Shown here in pieces: positions 1 to 8,781 of a stretch of DNA of 64,000 bases; position 1 is the stretch's first letter, and the number at the start of each line of letters is the position of its first letter. Made by a program: the position numbers and the translations under genes. Below the pieces are notes generated by a model that was given only the letters and a program-made list of their open reading frames with translations, was not told where the DNA came from and did not search any database. The stretch covers positions 1 through 64,000 of the forward strand of contig NZ_JANXMU010000050.1 in NCBI RefSeq assembly GCF_025354435.1, read 5' to 3'. Source of the stretch: Rhodoferax sp. (lineage in GTDB: Bacteria > Pseudomonadota > Gammaproteobacteria > Burkholderiales > Burkholderiaceae_C).

Positions 1-813
1 GAGCTGGCGCTCGGCGGTGGTGAAGCCGGTCGAGATGTCGCCCGCCTTGGTCGCGACCGTCGCATAGCCCTGGGCCGCAGCGATGTTGGCGACCGCCGCC
101 AGCGGCAGGCGAAACCCCGGGTCGCCGACCAGGTACCCGTCGTACTGGTCCGGCTCGCGCGCCGCTGCGACCATCGTTTGACGTCCGCCGTTGGAGCAGC
201 CGCCGAAGTAGGAGCGATCGGGGCCCTTGCCGTAGGCGGTCGCGATCGCGCTCTTGGCCATCGGCGTCAGCTTGGCGACGGCCTGGTAGCCGTAGTCGAG
301 CCGGGCCTGCGGGTCGATGCCGAAGTTGGCACCCAGCGCCGCGGCGTGGCCTGCATCCGAGCTGATCACCGCAAAGCCCATGTTCAGTGCATTGGTCAGC
401 GCGCCGCCGCCGTTGACACCCCCGGTGGCGGTCAGCACGCTGCCGTCGGTGCCGCCGTTGGCCTGGTAGAAGAAGCGGCCGTTCCAGGCGCTGGGCAGGC
501 GCATCTCGAAGCCGATGGCGTAGTTGTTGCCGTCGGCCGTGCTGACCTGCTGGTGCATCTTGCCGGTGACCTGGCAGTGCGCCGGTACCGGTGTGCCACC
601 GACCGTGAGCGTACCGGCAGCCACCGCCGTGGTCGCTGTGATGGTGGTGTTGGCAAAGCTGATTTTGCTGGCCAGATCGGTGCAGGACAGCAGCGAACCG
701 GACGTGGCCGCGGCCAGTTGCGGCAGGCTATCGTCCGCGCCGCCGCAGCCAACCAGCAAGACCGTGGGCAGCAGGCTTACCGCCAGCCAACCGGGGTGGA
801 ATCTTCGTTTCAT
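1..813 (-). CDS. Tannase/feruloyl esterase family lipoprotein (partial)
   Basis: The first 271 codons of a serine esterase of the tannase/feruloyl esterase family are visible; the C-terminal half, with the expected catalytic Asp and His, lies beyond the left edge. The N-terminus is a lipoprotein signal with a lipobox ending LLVGC (Cys23), so the enzyme is probably anchored in the envelope. The nucleophile motif GCSNGG places the catalytic serine at residue 207, as known for this family. These enzymes cleave esters of hydroxycinnamic or gallic acids. The start ATG at 813 begins a typical signal peptide. It is the last visible gene of the leftward operon containing an acyl-CoA dehydrogenase, porin, MFS carrier and feruloyl-CoA synthetase, which supports a hydroxycinnamate ester substrate. 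The exact substrate is inference. Confidence 0.88.
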   Translation of the reverse strand, partial: MKRRFHPGWLAVSLLPTVLLVGCGGADDSLPQLAAATSGSLLSCTDLASKISFANTTITATTAVAAGTLTVGGTPVPAHCQVTGKMHQQVSTADGNNYAIGFEMRLPSAWNGRFFYQANGGTDGSVLTATGGVNGGGALTNALNMGFAVISSDAGHAAALGANFGIDPQARLDYGYQAVAKLTPMAKSAIATAYGKGPDRSYFGGCSNGGRQTMVAAAREPDQYDGYLVGDPGFRLPLAAVANIAAAQGYATVATKAGDISTGFTTAERQL

Positions 814-899
814 GGGGTTGTCTCCAAGGGCCAGGCGCAGGGGAGCCCGCAGCGTGGCCTAGGCCATCGCTTTACACGCTGCGGGCGGGGAAATGGGTT

Positions 900-960
900 T
901 GCTATTGAATAAATAGCTGCTTGCGCAGATTAAATATGCGCTAGAGGCACTTTTTACGTA
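900..960 (+). repeat. Copy 1 of the ~65 bp intergenic repeat
   Basis: This copy reads TGCTATT...AATAGCTGCTTGCGCA...TATGCGCTAGAGGC followed by a T-rich tail. It has the two features shared by all copies: a 5' GCTAT/ATAGC hairpin and a second hairpin ending in CGCTAGAGG. Its tail overlaps the 3' end of the acyl-CoA dehydrogenase gene and contains that gene's stop codon (954-956). Confidence 0.75.
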
Positions 961-2603
961 TTTTTTAGCCGCTGCTGGATGACGGCCAGGCGCATGCCGC
1001 ATTCGGGCAGCACCCAGGTACGGAAGGCCCGGGCGGGCGCGGTCCAGCGCCCGTCCGTGCTGGCGGCGTGGATGCGGCTCCAGGCGGATTCCAGCAGCAC
1101 CAGAGCCACGGTACGCAGGTAGTCGTCAGCCACCCCGTAGGGGAGTTCGGGGTCGGCGGGGGCGGCCTGTACCAGCGCGGCGGTGGTCTCGATCAGTGCA
1201 TCGCGGTGCGGGCTGGCGGGTAGTTCGACCAGCAGCGCGGTGATGCCTGCACCGCCATCGGCCAGCACCTTGCGCACCAGCAGGTCGATGGCCTGGATCT
1301 CGTTGGTGCCTTCGTAAATCATGGCTACGCGGCTGTCGCGCACGATCTGCTCAATGCCCCATTCGCGGATGTAGCCATGGCCGCCAAACACCTGCAGGCA
1401 GGCGCTGGCCCCGCTGAAGGCCTGGTCGGTCATCGCCGCTTTCAGCACCGGGGTGACCAGGGCGCACCAGCGCTGGGCCGCGCCGCGCGTGGCCGCATCG
1501 GGGCTATGCGCGGCCACGTCTAGCTGCAGGGCGGTGTGGTAGGCCAGCACCCGGCCGCCGTCGATCCAGGCGCGCTGGGTGTCCAGGATGCGGCGGATGG
1601 CGGGGTGCTCGTGGATCAAGCTGGGACCGTGGGTAGAGGTGGGCGCGCGCATCTGGCGGCGCTCCTGGGCGTAGGCATGGGCTTTTTGCCAAGCCGCTTC
1701 TAGCAGGCCCACGCCTTGCAGGCCGACGTGCAGGCGGGCGGCGTTCATCATCACGAACATGGCGTTCAGGCCTTTGTGGGCCTCGCCTACCTGCCAGCCG
1801 ATGGCATCGTCAAAGCGCATCACGCAGGTGGGGCTGCCGTGCAGGCCCATTTTTTCCTCGATGCGCTCGCAGACCACGGCATTCAAGCTGCCGTCGGGCA
1901 ACACCTTGGGCACCAGGAACAGCGACAGACCTTTGGGGCCAGGCGGGGCATCGGGCAGGCGCGCCAGCACCAGGTGGACGATGTTGTCGGTCAGGTCGTG
2001 TTCGCCGCCGGAGATGAAAATCTTGCTGCCGTTGACGCGCACGCTGCTGTCCGTGGCATGGGGCTGGGGTGTGCCCTTGGTGCGCACCAGGCCCAGGTCG
2101 CTGCCCGCATGGGCTTCTGTGAGGCACATGGTGGCCAGCCATTCGCCGGTGGCGATCTTTTCCAGGTACGCGTCTTTCAGCGCCTGGCTGCCGTGGTGCT
2201 TCAGGCAGGCATAGGCCCCGTGCAGCAGGCCGGGGGCCATGGTCCAGCCGTGGTTGGCCCCGGCCAGCATTTCAAACAGCACGCCCTCCAGCACCGCAGG
2301 CAGGCCCTGGCCGCCGTCTTCCACCGCGCACGCCAACGATGGCCACCCGGCCTGCCAAAAGGCTTGGTAGGCCTCCTTAAAGCCCGGCGGCGTGGTCACC
2401 CGGCCCGCCTCGAACCGGCAGTCCACCTCGTCGCCCACGCGCTGCAGCGGTGCCACCACGCTGGTGACGAACTTGCCCGCCTCCTCCAGCACCTGCAGCG
2501 CCAGGTCCGCATCCGTATCGGCAAACGGCGGCAGCGCCTGCCACTGGGCGGGGGCCTGCAGCACGTCGTGGAGGAGGAAGCGGATGTCGTCCAATGCGGT
2601 CAT
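954..2603 (-). CDS. Acyl-CoA dehydrogenase
   Basis: A 549-residue FAD-dependent acyl-CoA dehydrogenase. It opens with the short N-terminal domain typical of the long (about 590-residue) bacterial subfamily, followed by the alpha-helical N domain, the beta barrel (CLTEAHAGSDLG near residue 160) and the C-terminal helical domain. The motif IYEGTNEIQ contains the region of the catalytic glutamate known for the family. The enzyme would oxidise an acyl-CoA to the 2-enoyl-CoA and pass electrons to ETF. The gene lies between the porin and the esterase gene in the leftward operon, so a role in saturating or desaturating the side chain of phenylpropanoid-CoA esters is plausible. The substrate cannot be read from the sequence. 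The stop lies inside repeat copy 1. Confidence 0.9.
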   Translation of the reverse strand: MTALDDIRFLLHDVLQAPAQWQALPPFADTDADLALQVLEEAGKFVTSVVAPLQRVGDEVDCRFEAGRVTTPPGFKEAYQAFWQAGWPSLACAVEDGGQGLPAVLEGVLFEMLAGANHGWTMAPGLLHGAYACLKHHGSQALKDAYLEKIATGEWLATMCLTEAHAGSDLGLVRTKGTPQPHATDSSVRVNGSKIFISGGEHDLTDNIVHLVLARLPDAPPGPKGLSLFLVPKVLPDGSLNAVVCERIEEKMGLHGSPTCVMRFDDAIGWQVGEAHKGLNAMFVMMNAARLHVGLQGVGLLEAAWQKAHAYAQERRQMRAPTSTHGPSLIHEHPAIRRILDTQRAWIDGGRVLAYHTALQLDVAAHSPDAATRGAAQRWCALVTPVLKAAMTDQAFSGASACLQVFGGHGYIREWGIEQIVRDSRVAMIYEGTNEIQAIDLLVRKVLADGGAGITALLVELPASPHRDALIETTAALVQAAPADPELPYGVADDYLRTVALVLLESAWSRIHAASTDGRWTAPARAFRTWVLPECGMRLAVIQQRLKNT

Positions 2604-2649
2604 GGGTTTGCTCTGTTAGGAATAGCAGCCTGTGCAGGTGGTATCAGCG

Positions 2650-3783
2650 TTAGAACGAGTGGTTGATGCCAACCATGGTGCCGGTCTGGCTGCCCCCTGC
2701 CGCCGGGTTGCTACCGGTGGCCCCGCCGCTGACCGACACGGCCGCCAGGCTTTGGTTGCTGATGTGGCCCAACTGGGCGTACACGGTGGTGCGCTTGGAC
2801 AATTTGTACAGCGCCCGCACGGCCACCAGGGTGGAGTCGGAATTGTCAAAGTCCTTGTAGGCCAGGCGGGCCACGGTGCCGTCTACCGTCCAGGCGGGGC
2901 TGATGGCGTAGGACGCAGCCAGGAACCACAAATCGCTCTTGGGCTTGGTGGCGCTGCCGTCGTTGTCGCGGCGGATGACGCCTGCAGCCAGCTTGGCATC
3001 GCCGAACTTGGCGTAGCCGTTGACGGACAGGCGGGCATCGGTTTTGGCGCTGCTGGTCAGGCCGCCAAACACCGCGTCGGTGGCGCTGGTGAGCGTGCGG
3101 CTGTGCTGCAGGTCATAGGCCAATGCGGCACCCCAGGTGGGGGTGTCGTACTTGGCTTGCAGCGACCAGGCGCGGCAGGCCTGGGCATCGCTGCCGCTTT
3201 CGCCGGGGCAGTTGGTGCCCACTGGGGATGGCCCGGCGTTCACCGTGTCGCGGCCCAGGCTGTAGCTGGCACCGACGCTGAGGCCATCGAACTTGCCCCG
3301 GTAGGCGATGGCGTTGTCGTGGCGGGCGTTGGGGATGTAGGCATCCAGCGAACCCAGGCCAAACACGCTGGGGCCGACGATGTCGGCATCCATCATCGAC
3401 CAGTAGAGCATGCTGTACTGGCGGCCCACGGTGACGGTGCCCCAGTCGCTGCCCAGGCCCACGTACGACTGGCGGCCAAACAGGCGACCGCCCTGGCCCG
3501 AAGCGCCGGTATCCGGGGCCACGCCCATCTCCAGGGCGAACACGGCGTTCAGGCCACCGCCCAGGTCTTCCTTGCCGCGCATGCCGACACGTGAGGGCAG
3601 GATGCCGGTGTTGGACGGCACGCGGGTGATGCGCCCGGCAGTGGCGGTGTTGCTGACGGTCTCGACCCCAGTGTCGATGAGGCCGTAGAGGGTGACGCTT
3701 TGGGCGTGGACGGCACCGGCGGTGGCGAGTGCGCTGAGCGCGGCCAGGGCCGTCAACGCGCGGTGGGATGTCATTTTTTTCAT
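2650..3783 (-). CDS. Gram-negative porin (Burkholderiales OmpC-like)
   Basis: A 377-residue trimeric porin of the Burkholderiales type. A cleavable signal peptide ends AGAVHA, and the mature protein begins QSVTLYGLIDTGVE, the hallmark start of this family. The protein ends in ...NHSF with the C-terminal aromatic residue needed for outer-membrane insertion. It forms a 16-stranded beta barrel for passive diffusion. Its place between the MFS carrier and acyl-CoA dehydrogenase genes suggests that it provides the outer-membrane entry for the aromatic substrate handled by this operon. That specificity is inference. Confidence 0.93.
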   Translation of the reverse strand: MKKMTSHRALTALAALSALATAGAVHAQSVTLYGLIDTGVETVSNTATAGRITRVPSNTGILPSRVGMRGKEDLGGGLNAVFALEMGVAPDTGASGQGGRLFGRQSYVGLGSDWGTVTVGRQYSMLYWSMMDADIVGPSVFGLGSLDAYIPNARHDNAIAYRGKFDGLSVGASYSLGRDTVNAGPSPVGTNCPGESGSDAQACRAWSLQAKYDTPTWGAALAYDLQHSRTLTSATDAVFGGLTSSAKTDARLSVNGYAKFGDAKLAAGVIRRDNDGSATKPKSDLWFLAASYAISPAWTVDGTVARLAYKDFDNSDSTLVAVRALYKLSKRTTVYAQLGHISNQSLAAVSVSGGATGSNPAAGGSQTGTMVGINHSF

Positions 3784-3873
3784 AGAAGTCTCCAGAAACT
3801 CAGGTGGGTGGACGGGGGCTGCGCAAAGCGCAGACGTGGCTCAGGCGCACGTGCCGCTTCGCAGCAACACGTT

Positions 3874-3939
3874 TGCTCCTAATTAAATAGCTGTTAGCCT
3901 AGGTATTACCTACGCCAGAGGCCGTTTTTATATAAATTT
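3874..3939 (+). repeat. Copy 2 of the ~65 bp intergenic repeat
   Basis: Reads TGCTCCTAATTAAATAGC...GTATTACCTACGCCAGAGGCC with a T-rich tail. It lies between the porin start region and the MFS carrier 3' end; its tail abuts the MFS stop codon at 3939-3941. The core CGCCAGAGGCC differs from the commonest form CGCTAGAGGCC at one base. Confidence 0.72.
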
Positions 3940-5174
3940 CAGTGGGAAGGTTTGACGGGATCGCGCACCAGCGCCAGGGCGGCGAAGGCGGCGACCATGA
4001 TGCCGGGGGCCGAGGCGGCCATCACCCCGGCTACGCCCATGCCGGCGGCCAGAATCTGCCCGGCAATCATCGGCCCGCCGATGGCACCCAGGCGGCCCAC
4101 GGTGATGGATGCGCCCACGCCGGTGCCCCGGTTCGAGGTGGGGTACAGCGTGGGGGCCATGGCGTACAGCACCACCTGGCCACCCAGGGCGCAGAACCCG
4201 GCACCCAGCCCGGCCAGCACCACCAGCGCAAAGCTGTCCGACAGGCCCAGCCCGGCCAGTGCCAGCAGCATGCCCAGGTAAATCGCTACGGCGGTGGCCA
4301 TGCGGCGCGGCGAATCCATCAGCCGTCCCACCGCCAGCGAGCCTGCAGCACCGCCAAAATTGAACATCAGTTGCACCAGTCCGGCATCGGCCCGGCTAAA
4401 GCCCTTGCCTTGCAGCAGGGACGGCAGCCAGCTCAGCAGCATGTACAGCACGGTCAGCACAAAGAAGCTGGCCAGCCACAGCAGCAGGGTGGATTTCCAC
4501 ATGCCCAAGGTGAACAGGCCAGACAGCCCACCGGCGGTGCGCGATGCGCTGGCCGGGGCTTGTTGGTCTTCCCGGAAGGCCCGCGACTCGGGCAGCAAAA
4601 ACAGCAGCAGCACGGCAATCACCAGCGGCACCACGCCGCCCACATAGAACAGGCCGCGCCAGTCGCCGCCAAAGTTCACCATGCCCAGCACCGAGGCAAT
4701 CGCCCCGCCCAGCGGGATGCCGGCGTAGGTGATGCTGACGGCAATGCTGCGGTTGTGCGGCTCGGCAGCTTCGGACGACAAGGCGATCAGCAGCGGCAAC
4801 GCCGCGCCCAGGCCCAGGCCGGTCAGAAAGCGCGCCGCCAGCAGGCTGTGGTAGTCCCACACATGGGCGGTGGCCAGCGAAAACAGGCCAAAAATCAGCA
4901 CCGAACCAATCAATACTTTCTTGCGCCCGATGCGGTCGGACAGCCAGCCGCCAAAGATCGCGCTGGGCAGCAAGCCCACCAGACCTGCGCTGAACATGCC
5001 GCCAATTTGCGGCGGCAGCAGGTGAAATTCCGCGCCGATGCGCGACGCGGCGATGCCTGCGGACTGCAGGTCCAGGCCTTCGAGCAGGGCCACGACGAAG
5101 CACAGAAACAGCGTCATGAATTTGGCGGACCCCGCCGTGCTGGGGGGGGAATGGGTGGTAGCGGTGGTTTGCAT
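3939..5174 (-). CDS. MFS transporter, aromatic acid:H+ symporter type
   Basis: A 411-residue major facilitator with 12 predicted membrane segments. The conserved loop 2-3 signature is seen as GGWLSDRIGRKKVLIG, and the overall pattern resembles the aromatic acid:H+ symporter group (PcaK/VanK/BenK-like). The start chosen is ATG at 5174 because AGGAGA lies about 7 nt upstream; an upstream in-frame ATG at 5231 overlaps the preceding dehydrogenase gene and has no comparable site. It sits just downstream of the dehydrogenase/feruloyl-CoA synthetase pair, so uptake of ferulate, coumarate or a related acid across the inner membrane is the natural inference. Confidence 0.85.
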   Translation of the reverse strand: MQTTATTHSPPSTAGSAKFMTLFLCFVVALLEGLDLQSAGIAASRIGAEFHLLPPQIGGMFSAGLVGLLPSAIFGGWLSDRIGRKKVLIGSVLIFGLFSLATAHVWDYHSLLAARFLTGLGLGAALPLLIALSSEAAEPHNRSIAVSITYAGIPLGGAIASVLGMVNFGGDWRGLFYVGGVVPLVIAVLLLFLLPESRAFREDQQAPASASRTAGGLSGLFTLGMWKSTLLLWLASFFVLTVLYMLLSWLPSLLQGKGFSRADAGLVQLMFNFGGAAGSLAVGRLMDSPRRMATAVAIYLGMLLALAGLGLSDSFALVVLAGLGAGFCALGGQVVLYAMAPTLYPTSNRGTGVGASITVGRLGAIGGPMIAGQILAAGMGVAGVMAASAPGIMVAAFAALALVRDPVKPSH

Positions 5175-5205
5175 TTTTTTGTCTCCTAATCTTTTTTTGA
5201 GGGTT

Positions 5206-5970
5206 TTAACGGGGGGCCATGCGCAGCGCACCGTCGAGGCGAATCACTTCGCCGTTCAGGTGGCCGTTGGTCACGATGTGCGCCGTCAGCTCGGCAAATT
5301 CGGACGGCTTGCCCAGGCGCGACGGGAACGGGATAGATGCGGCCAGCGATGCCTGCACCGCCTCGGGCAGCTCCTGCATCAGCGGCGTGGCAAACAGGCC
5401 GGGTGCCACGGTGCACACCCGTATGCCGTACTGCGCCAGGTCGCGTGCCATCGGCAGCGTCATACCCACCAGCCCGCCCTTGGACGCGCTGTAGGCCTGC
5501 TGGCCCACCTGGCCATCGAACGCCGCAACGGACGCGGTGAACATAATTACGCCCCGTTCGCCGCCGTCCAACGGCTCTAACTTGGCGCAGGCCGCGGCAA
5601 ACAGGCGGGTCATGTTGTAGCTGCCGATGAGGTTGACGGCGATGACTTTGGCAAACGCGTCCAGCGGTGCGGCGCTGCCGTCTTTTTGCACCACCCGCTT
5701 GGCGCCGCCGATACCGGCCACGTTCATCAGGATGCGCGCCGGGCCATGGGCCGCAGCGGCTTTTTCGATGGCGGCGCTGACGCTGTCGGCATGGGTGATG
5801 TCGCACTGGCAAGCCACGCCACCAATCTCGGCGGCGACCTTTTCGGCCAGCGCCATGTTCACGTCGAGCACCGCGACCTTGGCACCCAGGCGGGCGAGTT
5901 CGCGGGCGGTGGCCTCGCCCAGGCCGGAGGCGGCTCCGGTGACGAGGGCGGATTGTCCTGAAATATTCAT
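5206..5970 (-). CDS. Short-chain dehydrogenase, HSD10-like 3-hydroxyacyl-CoA dehydrogenase
   Basis: A 254-residue classical SDR. The cofactor motif TGAASGLG is at residues 11-18, the NVAG motif near 83-86, and the catalytic triad appears as Ser147, Tyr160 and Lys164 (YSASK). The C-terminal half resembles type-2 3-hydroxyacyl-CoA dehydrogenases (HSD17B10-like), including the APGLFATP stretch after the catalytic helix. It would oxidise a 3-hydroxyacyl-CoA to the 3-ketoacyl-CoA using NAD+, which fits between a crotonase and thiolases. Its ATG overlaps the synthetase stop by four bases (ATGA), indicating translational coupling. An upstream extension of the frame overlaps the synthetase gene and is not used. 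Confidence 0.87.
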   Translation of the reverse strand: MNISGQSALVTGAASGLGEATARELARLGAKVAVLDVNMALAEKVAAEIGGVACQCDITHADSVSAAIEKAAAAHGPARILMNVAGIGGAKRVVQKDGSAAPLDAFAKVIAVNLIGSYNMTRLFAAACAKLEPLDGGERGVIMFTASVAAFDGQVGQQAYSASKGGLVGMTLPMARDLAQYGIRVCTVAPGLFATPLMQELPEAVQASLAASIPFPSRLGKPSEFAELTAHIVTNGHLNGEVIRLDGALRMAPR

Positions 5971-7832
5971 GCTGTGGGTCCGGTAGGTTTGAGGATGTGG
6001 GGCAGGGTGTCGGCGTGCAGGGCTTCGACCAGAGCGGCACGGTGTTGCAGCACGGCGCGCTGGTTGATCGAGCCCTTGTCGGTGATTTCGCCCTTGTCCA
6101 GCGACGGCGGCTCGGCCAGCAGCAGGGCGCGGGCGATGCGGGTGGCGCTGCCGGTGGAGCTGGCAGCCAGGGTGTTGATCACCTGCTGGAAATGGGCTTG
6201 CACCGGCGTGCTGTGCAGCACCTCTTGCACGCTGGCGCTGTCGGGCAGGGCGCTCAGAGTGCGGCAGGCGGCAGTGGGCAGCAGCAGTGCCCCGACTTCC
6301 TTCATGTTGATACCGGTCAGCACCACGTCTTGTACATAGGGCGCACCGGCGGCCACGATCTTGGCGCGCATGGGGCCCACGCTGACGAAGGTGCCGGTGC
6401 TGAGCTTGAAGTCTTCGGCAATGCGGCCATCGAACTTCAGGCCCTGGTGCAGGTCGTTCTCGTCGATCCACTGCACTGCGTCGCCGGAGCAAAAGAAGCC
6501 CTCGTCGTCAAAGCTCTCGCGGGTGGCTTCGGGGTTGCGCCAGTAGCCGGGGGTGATGTTGGGGCCGCGGTAACGCACCTCGGTTTTGCCGTCCATAGGC
6601 ACCAGCTTCAGCTCCAGGCCGGGGGTGGGCACACCGATGTAGCCGGCCTTGACGTTGGGACTGTTGACGGCGATGCAGAACGGCGTGCCTTCGGTCATGC
6701 CCAGGCCGGTGTTCATCACGATGCGCTCGCCCACCTCGCGCTCGGCGCTGGCAAACAAGGCATCCTAGATGGGTTGCGACAGCGCAGCGGCGGCAAAGAA
6801 GAACATCTTGACGCGGCTGAACAGGTTTTTGCGCAGCAGTGCGTCGGTCTGCAGGGCCTCGGCCAGCACCTCGAACCCGGTGGGCACGTTGAAGTAGATG
6901 GTGGGCGCAATCTCGCGCAGGTTGCGCAGGGTCTCTGCCATGCCCTTGGGCGTGGGCTTGCCTTCGTCCAGATACAGGGTGCCGCCGTTGTAGATGACGA
7001 TGCCAAAGTTGTGGTTGCCGCCAAAGGTGTGGTTCCAGGGCAGCCAATCGACCAGCACCGGGGGCTCCTCGGCCAGTACCGGCATGGACTGGTTCATCTG
7101 CTGCAGGTTGGCGCTCCACATGCCGTGCGTCACCACCACCGCCTTGGGCAGCTTGGTCGAGCCCGAGGTGAACATGAACTTGGCAATGTGGTCGCCGGTG
7201 ATGGAATCGTGCGCGGCATCCACCGCTGCAGTGGCCGGGGTGTGGAGCAAATCGCTGAAAGCAATGGTGGCGCGGCCCGGCACGATGCCGCTGCCCAGCA
7301 CCACCTGCACGTCGGGGCCCATGGTGGCGGTGATGGCGCGGCCAAAGCGCTCGCCGCTGCTGGCAAACACCAGGCCGGGGGTGAGGGTGTCCACCACATG
7401 GCGCAGTTTGTCGAAGTCTTGGCTGATGGTGCTGTAGGCGGTGGATACGGTGCACTGCGGCACACCGGCTACCAGGCAGCCCAGGGACAGCAGGGCGTGG
7501 TCCAGGTCGTTTTCGCTCAGGATGGCCACCGGGCGCTCGGCGCTCAGGGGCATCCCCAGCAGAGCCTGGGCGATGTTGCGTGCCGACTGCCAAGCCTGTG
7601 CGTAGCTGATGTGCTGCTAGTCGCCCAGGCTGCCGTCGGCGTTTTTCACGCGCTGGGCCATCCAGGTCTGGTCGGGCGTGGTGCGGGCCCAGTGCGCCAG
7701 CCGGTCGGTCAGGCGGGTGGGGTAGGGCTGCAGGTCTTGCGCGGCCCGCACATAACGCACGCCCTCGGGCGTGTCACGGGTGGTGACGTGGGTCACGCCG
7801 AAGCGCAGGGGGCGGTAGGTGGGGGCGGACAT
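5967..7832 (-). pseudogene. fcs: Feruloyl-CoA synthetase with two in-frame TAG codons
   Basis: The frame from ATG 7832 to TGA 5967 would give about 621 residues, the normal size for feruloyl-CoA synthetases (AMP-forming acyl-CoA ligase family). It is interrupted by TAG at 7619-7617 (codon 72) and TAG at 6767-6765 (codon 356). All three pieces are in one frame and read as continuous family sequence: SLGD*QHISYAQ, the AMP-binding loop FTSGSTKLPK, SQPI*DALFA and the C-terminal GLGMTEG...KFDGRIAEDFKLSTG. Both stops fall where homologues carry Trp, so each is explained by one TGG-to-TAG change. Other Trp codons in the gene are TGG. The enzyme would activate ferulate or related acids with ATP and CoA. 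It is probably inactive unless suppressed or a sequencing artefact. Confidence 0.85.
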
Positions 7833-7837
7833 GGGGA

Positions 7838-8626
7838 TCAGGCTTTCTGGACTTTGGCGGCCTTGCCGTCCAGGAAGGCGCGCACGCGTTCCTTGGCTTC
7901 GGGTGCGCTCTGGGCGATGGCGGCCATCATGGCTTCGGTCATAAAGCCCTGGTCGGCCGGTTGCTCGGCAATGCGGGGCAGGGCGTGCATCAGCGCGTAG
8001 TTGGTCAGCGGCGCGTTCTGGGCAATGCGCGTGGCCAGTTCCAGCGCCTTGGCAAAGGCTTCGCCGGTGGGCACCAGGTACTGGGCCATGCCGATGCGTT
8101 CGCCGTCTACTGCGTTGTACACGCGGCCGGTCATCATCATGTCGGTCATGCGGGCGGTGCCGATCAGGCGCGGGATGCGCACTGCGCCGCCGCCGCCCAC
8201 AAAGATGCCCCGCGAGCCTTCGGGCAGGGCGTAGAAGGTGGATTCATCGGCCACGCGGATATGGCAGGCGCTGGCCAGCTCCAGCCCGCCGCCGACCACC
8301 GCGCCGTGCAGCGCCGCCACCACCGGCACCGGGCCGAACTGCACCCGCTCCAGCGCAGCGTGCCACATGCGGGAATGCAGCAGGCCCTGGCCCGCGTCAC
8401 GGTCCTTGAGCTCGCTCAGGTCCAGGCCGGAGCAGAAGTGCGGGCCTTCGCCGTCGATCACCGCCGCCCGCACGGTGCTGGGCAGGCCGTCGAGCAGGTT
8501 GCGCAAAGCCAGGATCAGGCCGTCGTTCAGTGCATTGCGTTTGCTGGGGCGGGTCAGGCGGATGACGGCAATTTCTTGGTCGTCGCCGCAGATCTCAAGG
8601 GAAATATCAGGGTGGTGTGTAGTCAT
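7838..8626 (-). CDS. Crotonase-family enoyl-CoA hydratase/isomerase
   Basis: A 262-residue crotonase. The oxyanion-hole elements appear as HFCSGLDLSEL and HGAVVGGGLELA, and the fold-typical EGSRGIFVGGGGAVRIPRL segment follows. It would hydrate the 2-enoyl-CoA formed from the activated acid; some relatives also cleave feruloyl-CoA to vanillin and acetyl-CoA, but the sequence does not decide between these. It is the first gene of the leftward operon, five bases upstream of the synthetase, and faces the thiolase operon across a 155 bp control region. The presence of a 3-hydroxyacyl-CoA dehydrogenase and thiolases nearby favours a beta-oxidative route. Confidence 0.86.
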   Translation of the reverse strand: MTTHHPDISLEICGDDQEIAVIRLTRPSKRNALNDGLILALRNLLDGLPSTVRAAVIDGEGPHFCSGLDLSELKDRDAGQGLLHSRMWHAALERVQFGPVPVVAALHGAVVGGGLELASACHIRVADESTFYALPEGSRGIFVGGGGAVRIPRLIGTARMTDMMMTGRVYNAVDGERIGMAQYLVPTGEAFAKALELATRIAQNAPLTNYALMHALPRIAEQPADQGFMTEAMMAAIAQSAPEAKERVRAFLDGKAAKVQKA

Positions 8627-8652
8627 GGTGTGCTCTTCGTCTGGCTGGATTA

Positions 8653-8671
8653 TAGTTATAAAAAATAACTA
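8653..8671. promoter_or_regulatory. Inverted repeat, candidate operator 1
   Basis: A perfect inverted repeat TAGTTAT-N5-ATAACTA lies in the divergent control region, 27 bp upstream of the crotonase ATG. A second, near-identical site lies at 8733-8751. Paired sites of this type suit a dimeric MarR/TetR-like regulator. No regulator gene is visible beside the operons. Confidence 0.55.
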
Positions 8672-8681
8672 AAACAAGATG

Positions 8682-8697
8682 GATAGGACGTTCTATC
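8682..8697. promoter_or_regulatory. Imperfect palindrome GATAG-N6-CTATC
   Basis: A third, unrelated palindrome (GATAGGACGTTCTATC) lies between the two TAGTTAT sites. It may be an operator or part of a promoter; nothing in the sequence distinguishes these. Confidence 0.35.
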
Positions 8698-8732
8698 GTA
8701 AGTGCTTTCCCTAGCTTTTTAGGATCAAAATA

Positions 8733-8751
8733 TAGTTATTATAAATAATCA
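8733..8751. promoter_or_regulatory. Inverted repeat, candidate operator 2
   Basis: TAGTTATT-N3-AATAATCA, an imperfect copy of the site at 8653-8671, lies 31 bp upstream of the first thiolase ATG. It is placed to control the rightward operon as the first copy controls the leftward one. Confidence 0.5.
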
Positions 8752-8781
8752 AATTTGCCCATTCGGGCGCAAGGAAAAGCC

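Noticed and set aside
178-912. Open frame of 244 codons on the plus strand
   Set aside because: It is antisense to the esterase gene, which has clear family motifs; GC-rich DNA gives long shadow frames.
5967-7832. TAG as a sense codon (recoding or pyrrolysine) in the feruloyl-CoA synthetase
   Set aside because: TAG ends mdcA, the phosphatase, the nucleotide-sugar dehydrogenase and kdgK in this window, so it acts as a normal stop; nonsense mutation or sequencing error is simpler.
5997-8000. Open frame of 667 codons on the plus strand
   Set aside because: Antisense to the synthetase and crotonase genes; composition is low-complexity Gly/His/Gln with no family resemblance.
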